This document shows positions 41,926 through 49,505 of a stretch of DNA of 64,000 nucleotides, piece after piece. Below the pieces are notes generated by a model. The model did no database searches, was not told the DNA's origin, and saw nothing but the letters and a program-made list of their open reading frames with translations. The position numbers and the translations under genes are program-made. Source of the DNA: Streptomyces sp. NBC_00775 (GTDB lineage Bacteria > Actinomycetota > Actinomycetes > Streptomycetales > Streptomycetaceae); NCBI RefSeq assembly GCF_036347135.1, contig NZ_CP108938.1, forward strand, positions 558,001-622,000, given 5' to 3'. How positions within the stretch are numbered: position 1 is the first letter of the stretch; every line of letters starts with the position of its first letter.

Positions 41926-42746
41926 ACGACGACTCCGTTGCTCTTCTCGATGGTCACGGGCTTCGACGGACGGGCGCGCGGGGCGCGTTGGTGGTACCAG
42001 CCGAGAAGGCGGTGCTCGCACAGCAGGAGGAACACGCTCAGGCCGTATCCGAGGATGCCGATCAGGATGGTGCCGGCCCAGGTCTCGGCGACGTGGAAGC
42101 TCGATCCGCTCTGCAGGATGAAGTTGCCGAGGCCGACGGGCGAACCGTAGATCTCGCTGACGACCATGAGGACGACGGCGATGGACAGGGAGACACGGAT
42201 GCCCGCCAGGATCTGCGGCAGCGCGCCCGGCAGGATCACCCGGCGCAGCCGCAGCCGCCACGGGATGCGGTAGCCGCGCGCGGTCTCGTGCACGGCCGGG
42301 CTGATGGCCTGCACTCCGCTGACGGTGTTGAGGAGGATGGGCCACAGCGAGCCGAGAAAGATCAGGAAGATCTTCGGGCCCGAGCCGATGCCCAGGGTGA
42401 GGATGATGACGGGCACGAATCCCACGGTCGGTGTCGCGCGCGCGAAGTCGAGCAGGGGCGCGGTCGCCAGGCGCAGGGTGCGTATCTCGCCGATGACCAG
42501 GCCCGCGCCCACCCCCACGACGGTGGCGAGCGCCAGTCCGCTCACTATGTTGCGCAGGCTGTAGAGCAGGTCGCCGACGAGGCCGCCGTGGACGAGCTCG
42601 GACCACAGGGTGCTCAGGACTTCGGTCAGGGGCGGGAAGTAGAAGCTGGTGTTGCCCGCGGTGGCGACGAGCAGGATCGCGAACACCAGGGCGGGCAGCC
42701 AGAGTTGACGCAGGATCGGTTTCCAGGGCACACGGCCGCGGTTCAT
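41922..42746 (-). CDS. ABC transporter permease 1 (SsuC/TauC type)
   Basis: A 274-residue inner-membrane permease with about six transmembrane helices and the EAA coupling loop (HETARGYRIPWRLRLRRVILP followed by GALPQILAGIRVSLS). It is paralogous to, but clearly different from, the permease at 42751-43518. It overlaps the ATPase start by four bases and starts four bases after the other permease's stop, so the two are expected to be made together, perhaps as a heterodimer. Confidence 0.95.
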   Translation of the reverse strand: MNRGRVPWKPILRQLWLPALVFAILLVATAGNTSFYFPPLTEVLSTLWSELVHGGLVGDLLYSLRNIVSGLALATVVGVGAGLVIGEIRTLRLATAPLLDFARATPTVGFVPVIILTLGIGSGPKIFLIFLGSLWPILLNTVSGVQAISPAVHETARGYRIPWRLRLRRVILPGALPQILAGIRVSLSIAVVLMVVSEIYGSPVGLGNFILQSGSSFHVAETWAGTILIGILGYGLSVFLLLCEHRLLGWYHQRAPRARPSKPVTIEKSNGVVV

Positions 42747-42750
42747 GGGT

Positions 42751-43518
42751 CTACTCGCCTCCTGTGTGCACGGGCGGCCGCCAGCGCAGCAGCCGGTGCT
42801 CGGCGAACTGTGCCAGCAGAGTGATCGAGTAGCCGATCGCGCCCGCGGAGAAGATGTAGGCGTACGCCCGCGCCGACGCCCCCGCCTGCTGCGACTCCAT
42901 GATCATGTGGCCGATGCCGGGGAGCGTGGTGAGCACTTCGACGCCGATGGACACCAGGACGGAGGTGGTCGCGGCGAGCCGCAGCCCGGTCATGATGGAC
43001 GGCACCGCGCCCGGCAGGACGACCCGCCGGAAGCGCAGCAGCCTGGGGATGCGGTAGGACCGTACGGTCTCGTGCACGGCCGGGGGCACGCTGCGGGCGC
43101 CGTACTGGGCCTGGAGCAGCACCGGGAAGACGCAGGCGATGAAGACGACGGTCGCCTTCATGCCGGGCGTCGAGCCGAGGACCAGGAGGAAGACCGGGAG
43201 CAGGGCGATGACCGGGAAGGAGCGGAGGATCTCCATGAGCAGCCGTGAGGACTCCTCGGCCGCCGCGTACACCCCGGTCACCAGGCCCACAGGAATCCCT
43301 ACGGCGATCGCCACCACGAGCCCGGTGACCGCTCCGCGCAGGGTGTCGCCGACCGCCTGCCAGAACGTGCCGCTGCCGGCGAGCTGCCACAGGGCGGAGG
43401 CGACGGAGCCGGGGCCCGGAAGCGCGGTCGAACTCACCACGCCGATCGCCGCGATCAGCGCCCAGAGCCCCAGGACGGCGGCCAGCGCCCCGAGTTGAAG
43501 CAGTCGGACCTTCACCAT
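42751..43518 (-). CDS. ABC transporter permease 2 (SsuC/TauC type)
   Basis: A 255-residue permease with about six transmembrane helices (first: LLQLGALAAVLGLWALIAAI) and the EAA loop HETVRSYRIPRLLRFRRVVL. It shares the SsuC/TauC fold with permease 1, at moderate identity by eye. It starts five bases after the stop of the binding-protein gene. Importers of this class usually have one permease forming a homodimer; here two adjacent permease genes imply a heterodimer. Confidence 0.95.
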   Translation of the reverse strand: MVKVRLLQLGALAAVLGLWALIAAIGVVSSTALPGPGSVASALWQLAGSGTFWQAVGDTLRGAVTGLVVAIAVGIPVGLVTGVYAAAEESSRLLMEILRSFPVIALLPVFLLVLGSTPGMKATVVFIACVFPVLLQAQYGARSVPPAVHETVRSYRIPRLLRFRRVVLPGAVPSIMTGLRLAATTSVLVSIGVEVLTTLPGIGHMIMESQQAGASARAYAYIFSAGAIGYSITLLAQFAEHRLLRWRPPVHTGGE

Positions 43519-43523
43519 GCCCG

Positions 43524-44534
43524 CTACTCCCCACCGGAGGTCGGCGCCTGGTCCCAGTAGATGGCCGAGTCCTTGGGCTCCTTGTCGAGGAGGTCGAACT
43601 CGTGCATCTTCGTGACGACCGTGCGCATGACGGTGGTGTCGAGGTTCTTGTCGTAGTAGTTGGTGTCGTGCTTGTCGATGTACGCGGCGGGGACCTGGGT
43701 GTACTTCTTGTCGATCGCCTTGACGGCCGTGGGGTGTGCGTTGGCGTAGGTGATGGCCTTGGCGACGGCGTCGATGAACTTCTTCGCCGTGTCGCCGTTC
43801 GATGCCAGGTACTTCTGGCTGGAGAAGAGGACGCCCTGGACCATGCCGGGGAGGTCGTTCATGCCGTTGCCGATGGTGCGCAGTCCGCTCTCCTTGGCCG
43901 CCGCGTAGAACGGGCCGAAGGAGAAGATGGCGTCGGTCTTGCCGGAGGTGGCGGCGTCGGTCAGCGAAGTCGTCGGCAGCGCGACGAACTTGACCTTCTT
44001 CGGGTCGCCGCCGTCCTTCTGCACCAGGTACTCGCAGATGAACTGGATGGTGCCGCCGAGCGCGGAGATCCCGACGGTCTTGCCCTCCAGGTCGGAGAAG
44101 GACTCGATGGAGCTGCTCTTCTTGACCAGCAGTCCGTCGGTGGGGGCGGTCTTCGTCGTCGCGGACTGCAGACCGGTGACGATGCGCAGCGGCATGTCCT
44201 GGGCCGCGCTCTTGAGGAAGCCGGAGCTGTCCGTCATCGCGAACTGGGCCTCGCCGTTGAGGACGGACGGCGCGTTCTGCGAGGTGTCCTGCGCGCCCGC
44301 CTTGATGGTGACGTCCAGGCCGGCGTCCTTGAAGTAGCCCTGCTGCTCGGCGATGTAGAGCGGCTCGAAGATGGCTCCGTTGGAGCGCAGGACGGTGACC
44401 TTGGCCTTGCCGTCGGCGCTCCTGGCCTCGCCGGCCGCGTCGCCGCCGCAGGCCGTGGTCGCGAGGGACAGGGTGGCGATCACCGCGGTGAGGGCGAGCA
44501 GGGTACGGCGCCGCGGGCTTCTCGAAGTCTCCAT
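43524..44534 (-). CDS. ABC transporter substrate-binding lipoprotein (SsuA/TauA/NMT1-like)
   Basis: A 336-residue lipoprotein with basic N-terminus, hydrophobic h-region and lipobox LATTACGG (lipidated Cys about residue 29). The mature part is a type II binding protein of the nitrate/sulfonate/thiamine-precursor group (LYIAEQQGYFKDAGLDVTIK, VNGEAQFAM-like LNGEAQFAMTDSSG, LEGKTVGISALGG). Ligand cannot be predicted; relatives bind sulfonates, aromatic acids or pyrimidine precursors. GGAGAG precedes ATG 44534. It follows the FAD-linked oxidase gene by 26 bases in the TGTCGACA-controlled operon. Confidence 0.93.
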   Translation of the reverse strand: METSRSPRRRTLLALTAVIATLSLATTACGGDAAGEARSADGKAKVTVLRSNGAIFEPLYIAEQQGYFKDAGLDVTIKAGAQDTSQNAPSVLNGEAQFAMTDSSGFLKSAAQDMPLRIVTGLQSATTKTAPTDGLLVKKSSSIESFSDLEGKTVGISALGGTIQFICEYLVQKDGGDPKKVKFVALPTTSLTDAATSGKTDAIFSFGPFYAAAKESGLRTIGNGMNDLPGMVQGVLFSSQKYLASNGDTAKKFIDAVAKAITYANAHPTAVKAIDKKYTQVPAAYIDKHDTNYYDKNLDTTVMRTVVTKMHEFDLLDKEPKDSAIYWDQAPTSGGE

Positions 44535-44560
44535 GGAACGGCTCTCCTTCAGTACGGGCT

Positions 44561-45928
44561 TCAGTGCGTCCGGGCGGGTGCCGCGGCGGCGTAGGCGGTG
44601 GTGGATTCCAGCGGGGACATGTACGTCCGGAACAGTCCCGCCGGGTCGTACGCGGCCCGGATCTCCTCCAGGCGTGCGGAGTTGCTCGGGCTGAGCCCGT
44701 GATCGAAGCGGTCGGCGAGGTTGTTGTCGGAGAACTGCAGGCCCTTCGACAGGTGCTGGATCGCGGCGAGTTCGCCGTGCGCCCACCGCTCGTGGGCGAG
44801 GTCCTCGGCCGGGTCGGTCCAGCCCGCGTTGGGCGAGAGGTAGACCTTGGCCTGGCTGGACCAGCAGGCGTCGGTGCGCGGCGGGTAGTGGCCCCAGAGC
44901 ATCCACAGCACATGGCTGGTGGTGTCCGGGATGGAGTCGAACAGCGGCCCGGCCGCGGCCAGGATCTTGTCGACGGGGCCGTCGGCCCAGATCCCGTCGA
45001 GGGCCCAGCGCATCCCGGCCGGGGTGAGCCGGTCGGCGGCGTCGTACAGCTCGGCCATGCTCGTCTCCTGCGCGATCACCGCACGCACGGCCCGGTCGCG
45101 GAAGGGGGCGGCCTCCAGCGGGGCGAGCGGGTTGTCGCCGGTCTCGCAGAAGGCGGTCGCCGTGAGGGAGGCGGTCTTACGGTCGAGGCCGGGAGTGAAG
45201 CCCACCTTCGCCGAGAACTCGACTGCGGGCGACAGGCTTTCGAGCGTGTCGTACGCCCAGCTCAGCACCTCGTCGCGGAGTTCGAGCGGGTAGCTGTGCA
45301 CGGTGCGCAGGATGCGCTGAGGCCGTTCGTGGAGGCGGAGGTGGAAGCGGGTGACCACGCCGAAGAAGCCGGGGCCGCTCCCCCGCGCCGCCCACAGCAG
45401 GTCGGGGTGCGAGGCGTCGGTGGCGTGCACCAGGCTGCCGTCGGCGAGGACCACGTCGATCGCCTCGATGCTGAGACAGGCGGGGTCGAGCCTGCGTGAG
45501 TCCCAGCCGTAGCCGCCGCCGAGGAGGAAGCCGCCGAGGCCGACCGTCGGTGCGTGCCCGGTGGGGAAGAACAGGCCGTGCGGTGCGAGGAGTTGGTCGA
45601 GTGCCGGTCCCTTGACGGCGGGTTGTACGGCTGCCGTGCGGGCCACCGGGTCCACGGAAGCCTGCTGCATCCGTGACAGGTCGAGCAGCATTCCGCCGTC
45701 CCGCACCCCGTTGCCCACCCAGCTGTGACCGCCCGAGCGGATGCCGATCGGCAGTCCTTCCCGGCGGGCCAGACGGACGGCCGCGACGACGTCCCGCTCG
45801 TCCTCGGCGAGGGCGATCACCTCGGGAAAGCGGCTGGGCTTGCGTTCGTTCCAGACGGCGTCGAGGCGGGCATGCTCATAGGCCTCGTCGCCGCGACGGA
45901 TGAGGGTGCCCTGAGGCAGGTCGTGCAT
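44561..45928 (-). CDS. FAD-linked oxidase (berberine bridge enzyme-like)
   Basis: A 455-residue flavoprotein of the PCMH/VAO superfamily: FAD domain with IGIRSGGHSWVG (His68, probable covalent FAD attachment), TGHAPTVGLGGFLLGGGYGW and the BBE C-terminal segment ending in SNSARLEEIRAAYDPAGLFR. Such enzymes oxidise alcohols, sugars or cyclise aromatic/alkaloid compounds using O2. There is no signal peptide. GAGGAG precedes ATG 45928. It is the first gene of the operon that also encodes the ABC importer and VOC protein, directly behind a TGTCGACA operator; it may perform the first oxidation of the imported substrate. Confidence 0.92.
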   Translation of the reverse strand: MHDLPQGTLIRRGDEAYEHARLDAVWNERKPSRFPEVIALAEDERDVVAAVRLARREGLPIGIRSGGHSWVGNGVRDGGMLLDLSRMQQASVDPVARTAAVQPAVKGPALDQLLAPHGLFFPTGHAPTVGLGGFLLGGGYGWDSRRLDPACLSIEAIDVVLADGSLVHATDASHPDLLWAARGSGPGFFGVVTRFHLRLHERPQRILRTVHSYPLELRDEVLSWAYDTLESLSPAVEFSAKVGFTPGLDRKTASLTATAFCETGDNPLAPLEAAPFRDRAVRAVIAQETSMAELYDAADRLTPAGMRWALDGIWADGPVDKILAAAGPLFDSIPDTTSHVLWMLWGHYPPRTDACWSSQAKVYLSPNAGWTDPAEDLAHERWAHGELAAIQHLSKGLQFSDNNLADRFDHGLSPSNSARLEEIRAAYDPAGLFRTYMSPLESTTAYAAAAPARTH

Positions 45929-45966
45929 GGACGTCTCCTCACGCGGGGTTCGACACGCGACAGTAC

Positions 45967-45974
45967 TGTCGACA
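45967..45974. promoter_or_regulatory. TGTCGACA operator upstream of the oxidase/transporter operon
   Basis: Exact TGTCGACA, 39 bases upstream of the FAD oxidase start, embedded in AGTACTGTCGACACTT. A degenerate TGCCGACA occurs near 46019. Confidence 0.75.
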
Positions 45975-46026
45975 CTTTCGGCCTTCAAGGGGTGTGACGG
46001 CGAAATAGTTGCCATCTCTGCCGACA

Positions 46027-46986
46027 CTAGTGAGTTTCTTCGAAATCGAAGAGCTCCGCCGGGTTGTCCACGAGCAGCCGCCGCAAGTGCGTGGCGTCCG
46101 GAGCCAGTTGCTCAAGGAGGTCCACGAGCAGCCCGTCGTCCGGTGCGGGGCCGGTGATGTTCACATGCGGGTAGTCGGTCCCCCACAGCACCCGTTCGGG
46201 CGCGTACGCCACCAGGGAGGCGGCCACCGCGACGGCGTCGGCGTACGGCGGCCCCTGCCGGGAGACCCGGTCGACCCCGCTGACCTTCACCCACACGTCC
46301 CCGGTGTCGAGGAGGGCGCGCAGGCTGCGCAGGGCGGGGCCGCCCCGTCCGGCGCTGACGTCGACGCGCCCGATGTGGTCGATCACGGCCCTGCCGGGCA
46401 GCGCGCGCACCAGCTGCTCCAGGCCGACGATCTCCTCGTCCCTGACGTGGAGTTGGGCCGACCAGCCGAGTCCGTCGACGCGTTCGAGCACCGAGTCGAT
46501 CTCGGCGCGGGTGGGCGGGGTGCGCAGATGGGGCAGGAAGTTCAGCCGGAAGGCCCGTACTCCCGCGCGGTGCAGTTCCTCGATCTCGGCTCTGCTCGTC
46601 GCCTTGCCGATCAGGGCCACTCCGCGCAGCCGTCCGGCACCGGAGGCCAGCGCGTCCAGCAGCACACGATGGTCGTGGCCGTGACAGGAGGACTGCACGA
46701 CGACGGCCCGGGTCAGCCCCAAGTGGGCGTGCAGGGCGCGAAGTTGTTCCTTCGGTGCGTCGAGCGGGGTGAAGGTGCGCTCCGGCGCGTACGGGAAGAC
46801 CTCGGCCGGGCCGAAGATGTGGCAGTGGGCGTCGCAGCTGTCCGGCGGGAGCACCAGCGTGGGGGTACGGGGCGCCGGGTGCGGGGGCGGGCAGCCGGGC
46901 GAGGGGGTCGACTCCGGCGCCTGGACGGATGGCTGAGTCAACTCCGGTGCCTGGGCGGAGGGTTGGGTCACCGCCGGCTCAGTCAC
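46027..46986 (-). CDS. Amidohydrolase related to 2-pyrone-4,6-dicarboxylate lactonase (LigI-like)
   Basis: A 319-residue TIM-barrel hydrolase. After a Pro/Gln-rich N-terminal repeat (QPSAQAPELTQPSVQAPEST), the catalytic domain starts SCDAHCHIFGPAEVFPYAPE, very close to the LigI/PDC-hydrolase signature. It continues AVVVQSSCHGHDHRVLLDAL, VIDHIGRVDV and LWGTDYPHVN with the catalytic Asp. LigI opens the lactone of 2-pyrone-4,6-dicarboxylate in lignin-aromatic catabolism; this protein may open a related lactone. GTG 46986 overlaps the preceding SDR stop (GTGACTGA), so the two are coupled. Confidence 0.88.
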   Translation of the reverse strand: MTEPAVTQPSAQAPELTQPSVQAPESTPSPGCPPPHPAPRTPTLVLPPDSCDAHCHIFGPAEVFPYAPERTFTPLDAPKEQLRALHAHLGLTRAVVVQSSCHGHDHRVLLDALASGAGRLRGVALIGKATSRAEIEELHRAGVRAFRLNFLPHLRTPPTRAEIDSVLERVDGLGWSAQLHVRDEEIVGLEQLVRALPGRAVIDHIGRVDVSAGRGGPALRSLRALLDTGDVWVKVSGVDRVSRQGPPYADAVAVAASLVAYAPERVLWGTDYPHVNITGPAPDDGLLVDLLEQLAPDATHLRRLLVDNPAELFDFEETH

Positions 46987-47803
46987 AGCGCGCCGTCATT
47001 CCACCGTCGACGACGATCTCCGTGCCGGTGACGAATCGGGCCTCGTCGGAGGCGAGGAACAGGGCGGCGTACGCCGTGTCCCGGCCGTCGCCCATGAACC
47101 CGAGCGGGATCCTGGCCTGCCGCTGCGCCAGCAGCTTCGCCACGTCACCGCCCGCGCGCTGGCCGGCGAGGCGGGCCTCCACCATCGGGGTGTGCAACTG
47201 CCCGGGGACGACGGTGTTCACGCGGATGTTGTCGGGGGCGTACTCGACGGCGGTCACCCGGGACAGCTGGATGACCGCCGCCTTCGCCGACGCGTAGCCG
47301 ACCTGGGCGGCGCCGGTCCAGCGCAGCCCGGACGCCGACGCGGTGTTGACGATCGCGCCTCCGCCGCCGCGCCGCATCACCGGGATGGCGTGCTTGCAGG
47401 CGAGGAAGGCGCTGGTGAGGTTGGTGCGCAGCTGGCTGTCCCAGTCCTCCAGGCTCAGGTCGACGGCGCCGCCCGCGCGGGAGCCGCCGACGTTGTTGAC
47501 GAGGATGTCGATCCGCCCCGCCCGCTCCTCGCATTCGGCGAAGAAGCCCTGGACGGCGGAGGGTTCGGTCATGTCGAGGACGGCCGTGTGGGCGGTGCCG
47601 CCTTCCTCACGCACGTGCCGCGCGGTCACCTCCAGGGACTCCTTGTCCCGGTCGGTCAGGAAGACGGTGGCGCCCTCCCGGGCGAAGATCACGGCGGTGG
47701 CGCGGCCGTTGCCCCAGCCGGGACCGACGCTGCCGGCGCCGCCGATGACCGCGATCCGGCCGGCCAGCCGGCCCGGCCGCTGATGCGGGATGTCTTGGGT
47801 CAC
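46979..47803 (-). CDS. Short-chain dehydrogenase/reductase
   Basis: A 274-residue classical SDR with an unusual, extended cofactor loop (IGGAGSVGPGWGNGRATAV), acidic LTDRDKE (NAD-favouring), NNVGGSRAGG, Ser in VNTASASGL, catalytic GYASAKAAVIQL and ending VTGTEIVVDGG. It probably forms the lactone or ketone substrate of the coupled LigI-like enzyme, by analogy with the dehydrogenase that makes 2-pyrone-4,6-dicarboxylate; that is inference. GTG 47803 follows GAGGGAG. It diverges from the DRE-TIM gene across three TGTCGACA sites. Confidence 0.92.
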   Translation of the reverse strand: MTQDIPHQRPGRLAGRIAVIGGAGSVGPGWGNGRATAVIFAREGATVFLTDRDKESLEVTARHVREEGGTAHTAVLDMTEPSAVQGFFAECEERAGRIDILVNNVGGSRAGGAVDLSLEDWDSQLRTNLTSAFLACKHAIPVMRRGGGGAIVNTASASGLRWTGAAQVGYASAKAAVIQLSRVTAVEYAPDNIRVNTVVPGQLHTPMVEARLAGQRAGGDVAKLLAQRQARIPLGFMGDGRDTAYAALFLASDEARFVTGTEIVVDGGMTARCD

Positions 47804-47900
47804 GGGAACTCCCTCGGTCGGAGCGATGGGACAGGCTGCGAAACCGGTCGACGCGTCTACGGCGGACGGTGACCGCGCACGCGGGGCGAGCCGTCGAGCC

Positions 47901-47980
47901 TGTCGACAGTCTTAGCCAGGTGTCGACAGAAAGTAAACATCGAGGCATCTGAAGCACATCTATTGCCTTTAGTGTCGACA
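47901..47980. promoter_or_regulatory. Three TGTCGACA operators in the SDR/DRE-TIM divergent promoter
   Basis: Exact copies at 47901-47908, 47921-47928 and 47973-47980. The first two are 20 bases apart (about two helical turns), suggesting cooperative binding. Confidence 0.8.
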
Positions 47981-48002
47981 GGTGGCTTGGATGGGCTCGG
48001 GA

Positions 48003-48077
48003 ACGCACCACGGATCCACGCCCCGCCGATCCACGCACCACGGATCCACGCCCCGCCGATCCACGCCCGACCGATCC
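48003..48077 (+). repeat. Five tandem 15-bp repeats in the leader of the DRE-TIM gene
   Basis: Units ACGCACCACGGATCC and ACGCCCCGCCGATCC alternate twice (two identical 30-bp blocks, 48003-48032 and 48033-48062), followed by a fifth unit ACGCCCGACCGATCC. They fill the space between the last TGTCGACA site and the ribosome-binding site CGGAGG. Confidence 0.9.
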
Positions 48078-48093
48078 ACGCCCGGAGGACGCC

Positions 48094-49419
48094 ATGGACA
48101 AGCCGCCCGTGTTCACCGCCGAGGAAATCGCCCGGTTCCGCGCGGAGTTGGCGGCACGGCGCGCGCCCGGCGCCCACGAGCCCGGCCACTGGTCGGTCAG
48201 TCCGCTCAACCGGCGCCCGGACGTGGTGGGTTCACTTCCTCCGGCTGTCCGGCTGCGGGACGCGACCCTGCGCTCGGTGGAGACACTGCCGGGCGTCGTC
48301 GCCTCCGCCGAGGCGAAGGAGACGTTTCTGCGCGGGCTCGTCGGCAGCGGGGTTCCCGAAGTCGTCACGGCCGGCATCGGCGGCCGTGACGACACCGCGC
48401 TCAAGTCCGAGGTGAGCCTGGTCAAGGGCGAGAACCCCGACTGCCGGATCGTGTGTCCGCTGATGCGCTCGACGGACGACATCGACCGTGCGGCCGAGGC
48501 CGGTTACGACGCCGTACAGGTCTGGGTGCAGGGCTTCGGCGAGATGTCCCTCATCTACCAGCCGATGATCTACGGCCGGGCATGGCGCGGCGAGGAGTGG
48601 CGTACCTCCGGGACTCCGCGCGACCGTGCCGCCGTACTGGCCCGCGCGACCCGGCTGATCCAGCACGCGCGCGGCCGCGGCCTCGATGTGATCGTGCCGC
48701 TGCTGATGGTCTCGTACCTGACCGAGGAGACTCACGAGGAGTCGGTGACCGTGCTGGCCGGAGCCGGCGCCACCGAACTCACCCTGTTCGACGGACCCGG
48801 CGCCATGAGCCCGGAGGCGTACGCGTACCTGGTCCGCCGCACCCGGACCCTCGCTCCGGACGTCGAGGTCGGGCTGCACCCGCACAACACCTTCGGCCTG
48901 GCGGTCGGTTGCGCGGTCGCCGCCGTACGGGCGGGCGCCGCGGCCGTCGAGCTCTCGGTGAACGGCTACTGCGGCGGGCCCGGCAACGCCGACCTGGCCG
49001 CGACGGCTCTGGCCTTCGAGGCGCTGTACGGCGTACGGACCGGGATCAGGACCGAGCGGCTGACCGAACTGGCCAGGGCCGGCGAGTCCCTGACGGGCTA
49101 TCACACCGCGTGGAATCACCCGGTGACCGGCACCCACGCCTTCTGCTGGGGAGGCATGGACCTCATCACCCAGGAGACGGAGGTCGACCCCCTTCTGCAC
49201 AACTGCCTGGAGCCCACCCTGGTCGGCAACGGCCGCAAGGTCCCGTTCACCCCCGACAGCGGCCCGTACACCCTGACCGACAAGCTGACGGCGCTCGGCT
49301 TCGAGCTCACCCAGGCCCAGGTCGAGGAAGTACTGGTCCGTTCCCGGGAGTTGATGGCCGACGGCGGCCGCCTGCTCACCGACGAGGACCTGGCCGCGCT
49401 GGCGAGCGAGGTCCGGTGA
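48094..49419 (+). CDS. DRE-TIM metallolyase family protein (HMG-CoA lyase/citramalate synthase-like)
   Basis: A 441-residue TIM-barrel protein. VRLRDATLRSVET stands for the usual RDGxQ-type first strand, and GLHPHNTFGLAVG carries the HxH(N) metal ligands. A third conserved segment, ELSVNGYCGGPGNADLAAT, resembles the G-hairpin/Cys region of HMG-CoA lyases (NxxGxG and Cys). The N- and C-terminal extensions differ from standard members. It should cleave or form a C-C bond at a 2-oxo or acyl-CoA site, a reasonable last step after lactone opening. CGGAGG precedes ATG 48094. Three GntR-type operators and the tandem repeat lie upstream. Confidence 0.88.
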   Translation: MDKPPVFTAEEIARFRAELAARRAPGAHEPGHWSVSPLNRRPDVVGSLPPAVRLRDATLRSVETLPGVVASAEAKETFLRGLVGSGVPEVVTAGIGGRDDTALKSEVSLVKGENPDCRIVCPLMRSTDDIDRAAEAGYDAVQVWVQGFGEMSLIYQPMIYGRAWRGEEWRTSGTPRDRAAVLARATRLIQHARGRGLDVIVPLLMVSYLTEETHEESVTVLAGAGATELTLFDGPGAMSPEAYAYLVRRTRTLAPDVEVGLHPHNTFGLAVGCAVAAVRAGAAAVELSVNGYCGGPGNADLAATALAFEALYGVRTGIRTERLTELARAGESLTGYHTAWNHPVTGTHAFCWGGMDLITQETEVDPLLHNCLEPTLVGNGRKVPFTPDSGPYTLTDKLTALGFELTQAQVEEVLVRSRELMADGGRLLTDEDLAALASEVR

Positions 49420-49446
49420 GGCGCACCCCCGCCCGAAGACAGCAAT

Positions 49447-49491
49447 GCGGCTGAACGAACCGGCGTGCGGGGGACCGGTTCGTTCAGCCGC
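49447..49491. terminator. 17-bp perfect-stem bidirectional terminator
   Basis: GCGGCTGAACGAACCGG (49447-49463) pairs exactly with CCGGTTCGTTCAGCCGC (49475-49491). It separates the catabolic cluster from the pectate lyase pair. Confidence 0.9.
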
Positions 49492-49505
49492 CGGGGAAGG
49501 GACCG

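Noticed and set aside
41047..42606. 519-codon ORF joining ABC permease and ATPase
   Set aside because: It reads out-of-frame through the permease before entering the ATPase frame. The ATPase proper starts at ATG 41925, overlapping the permease stop.
42751..44913. 720-codon ORF apparently fusing upstream sequence to permease 2
   Set aside because: The upstream part is a shadow of the binding-protein gene in another frame. The permease begins at ATG 43518.
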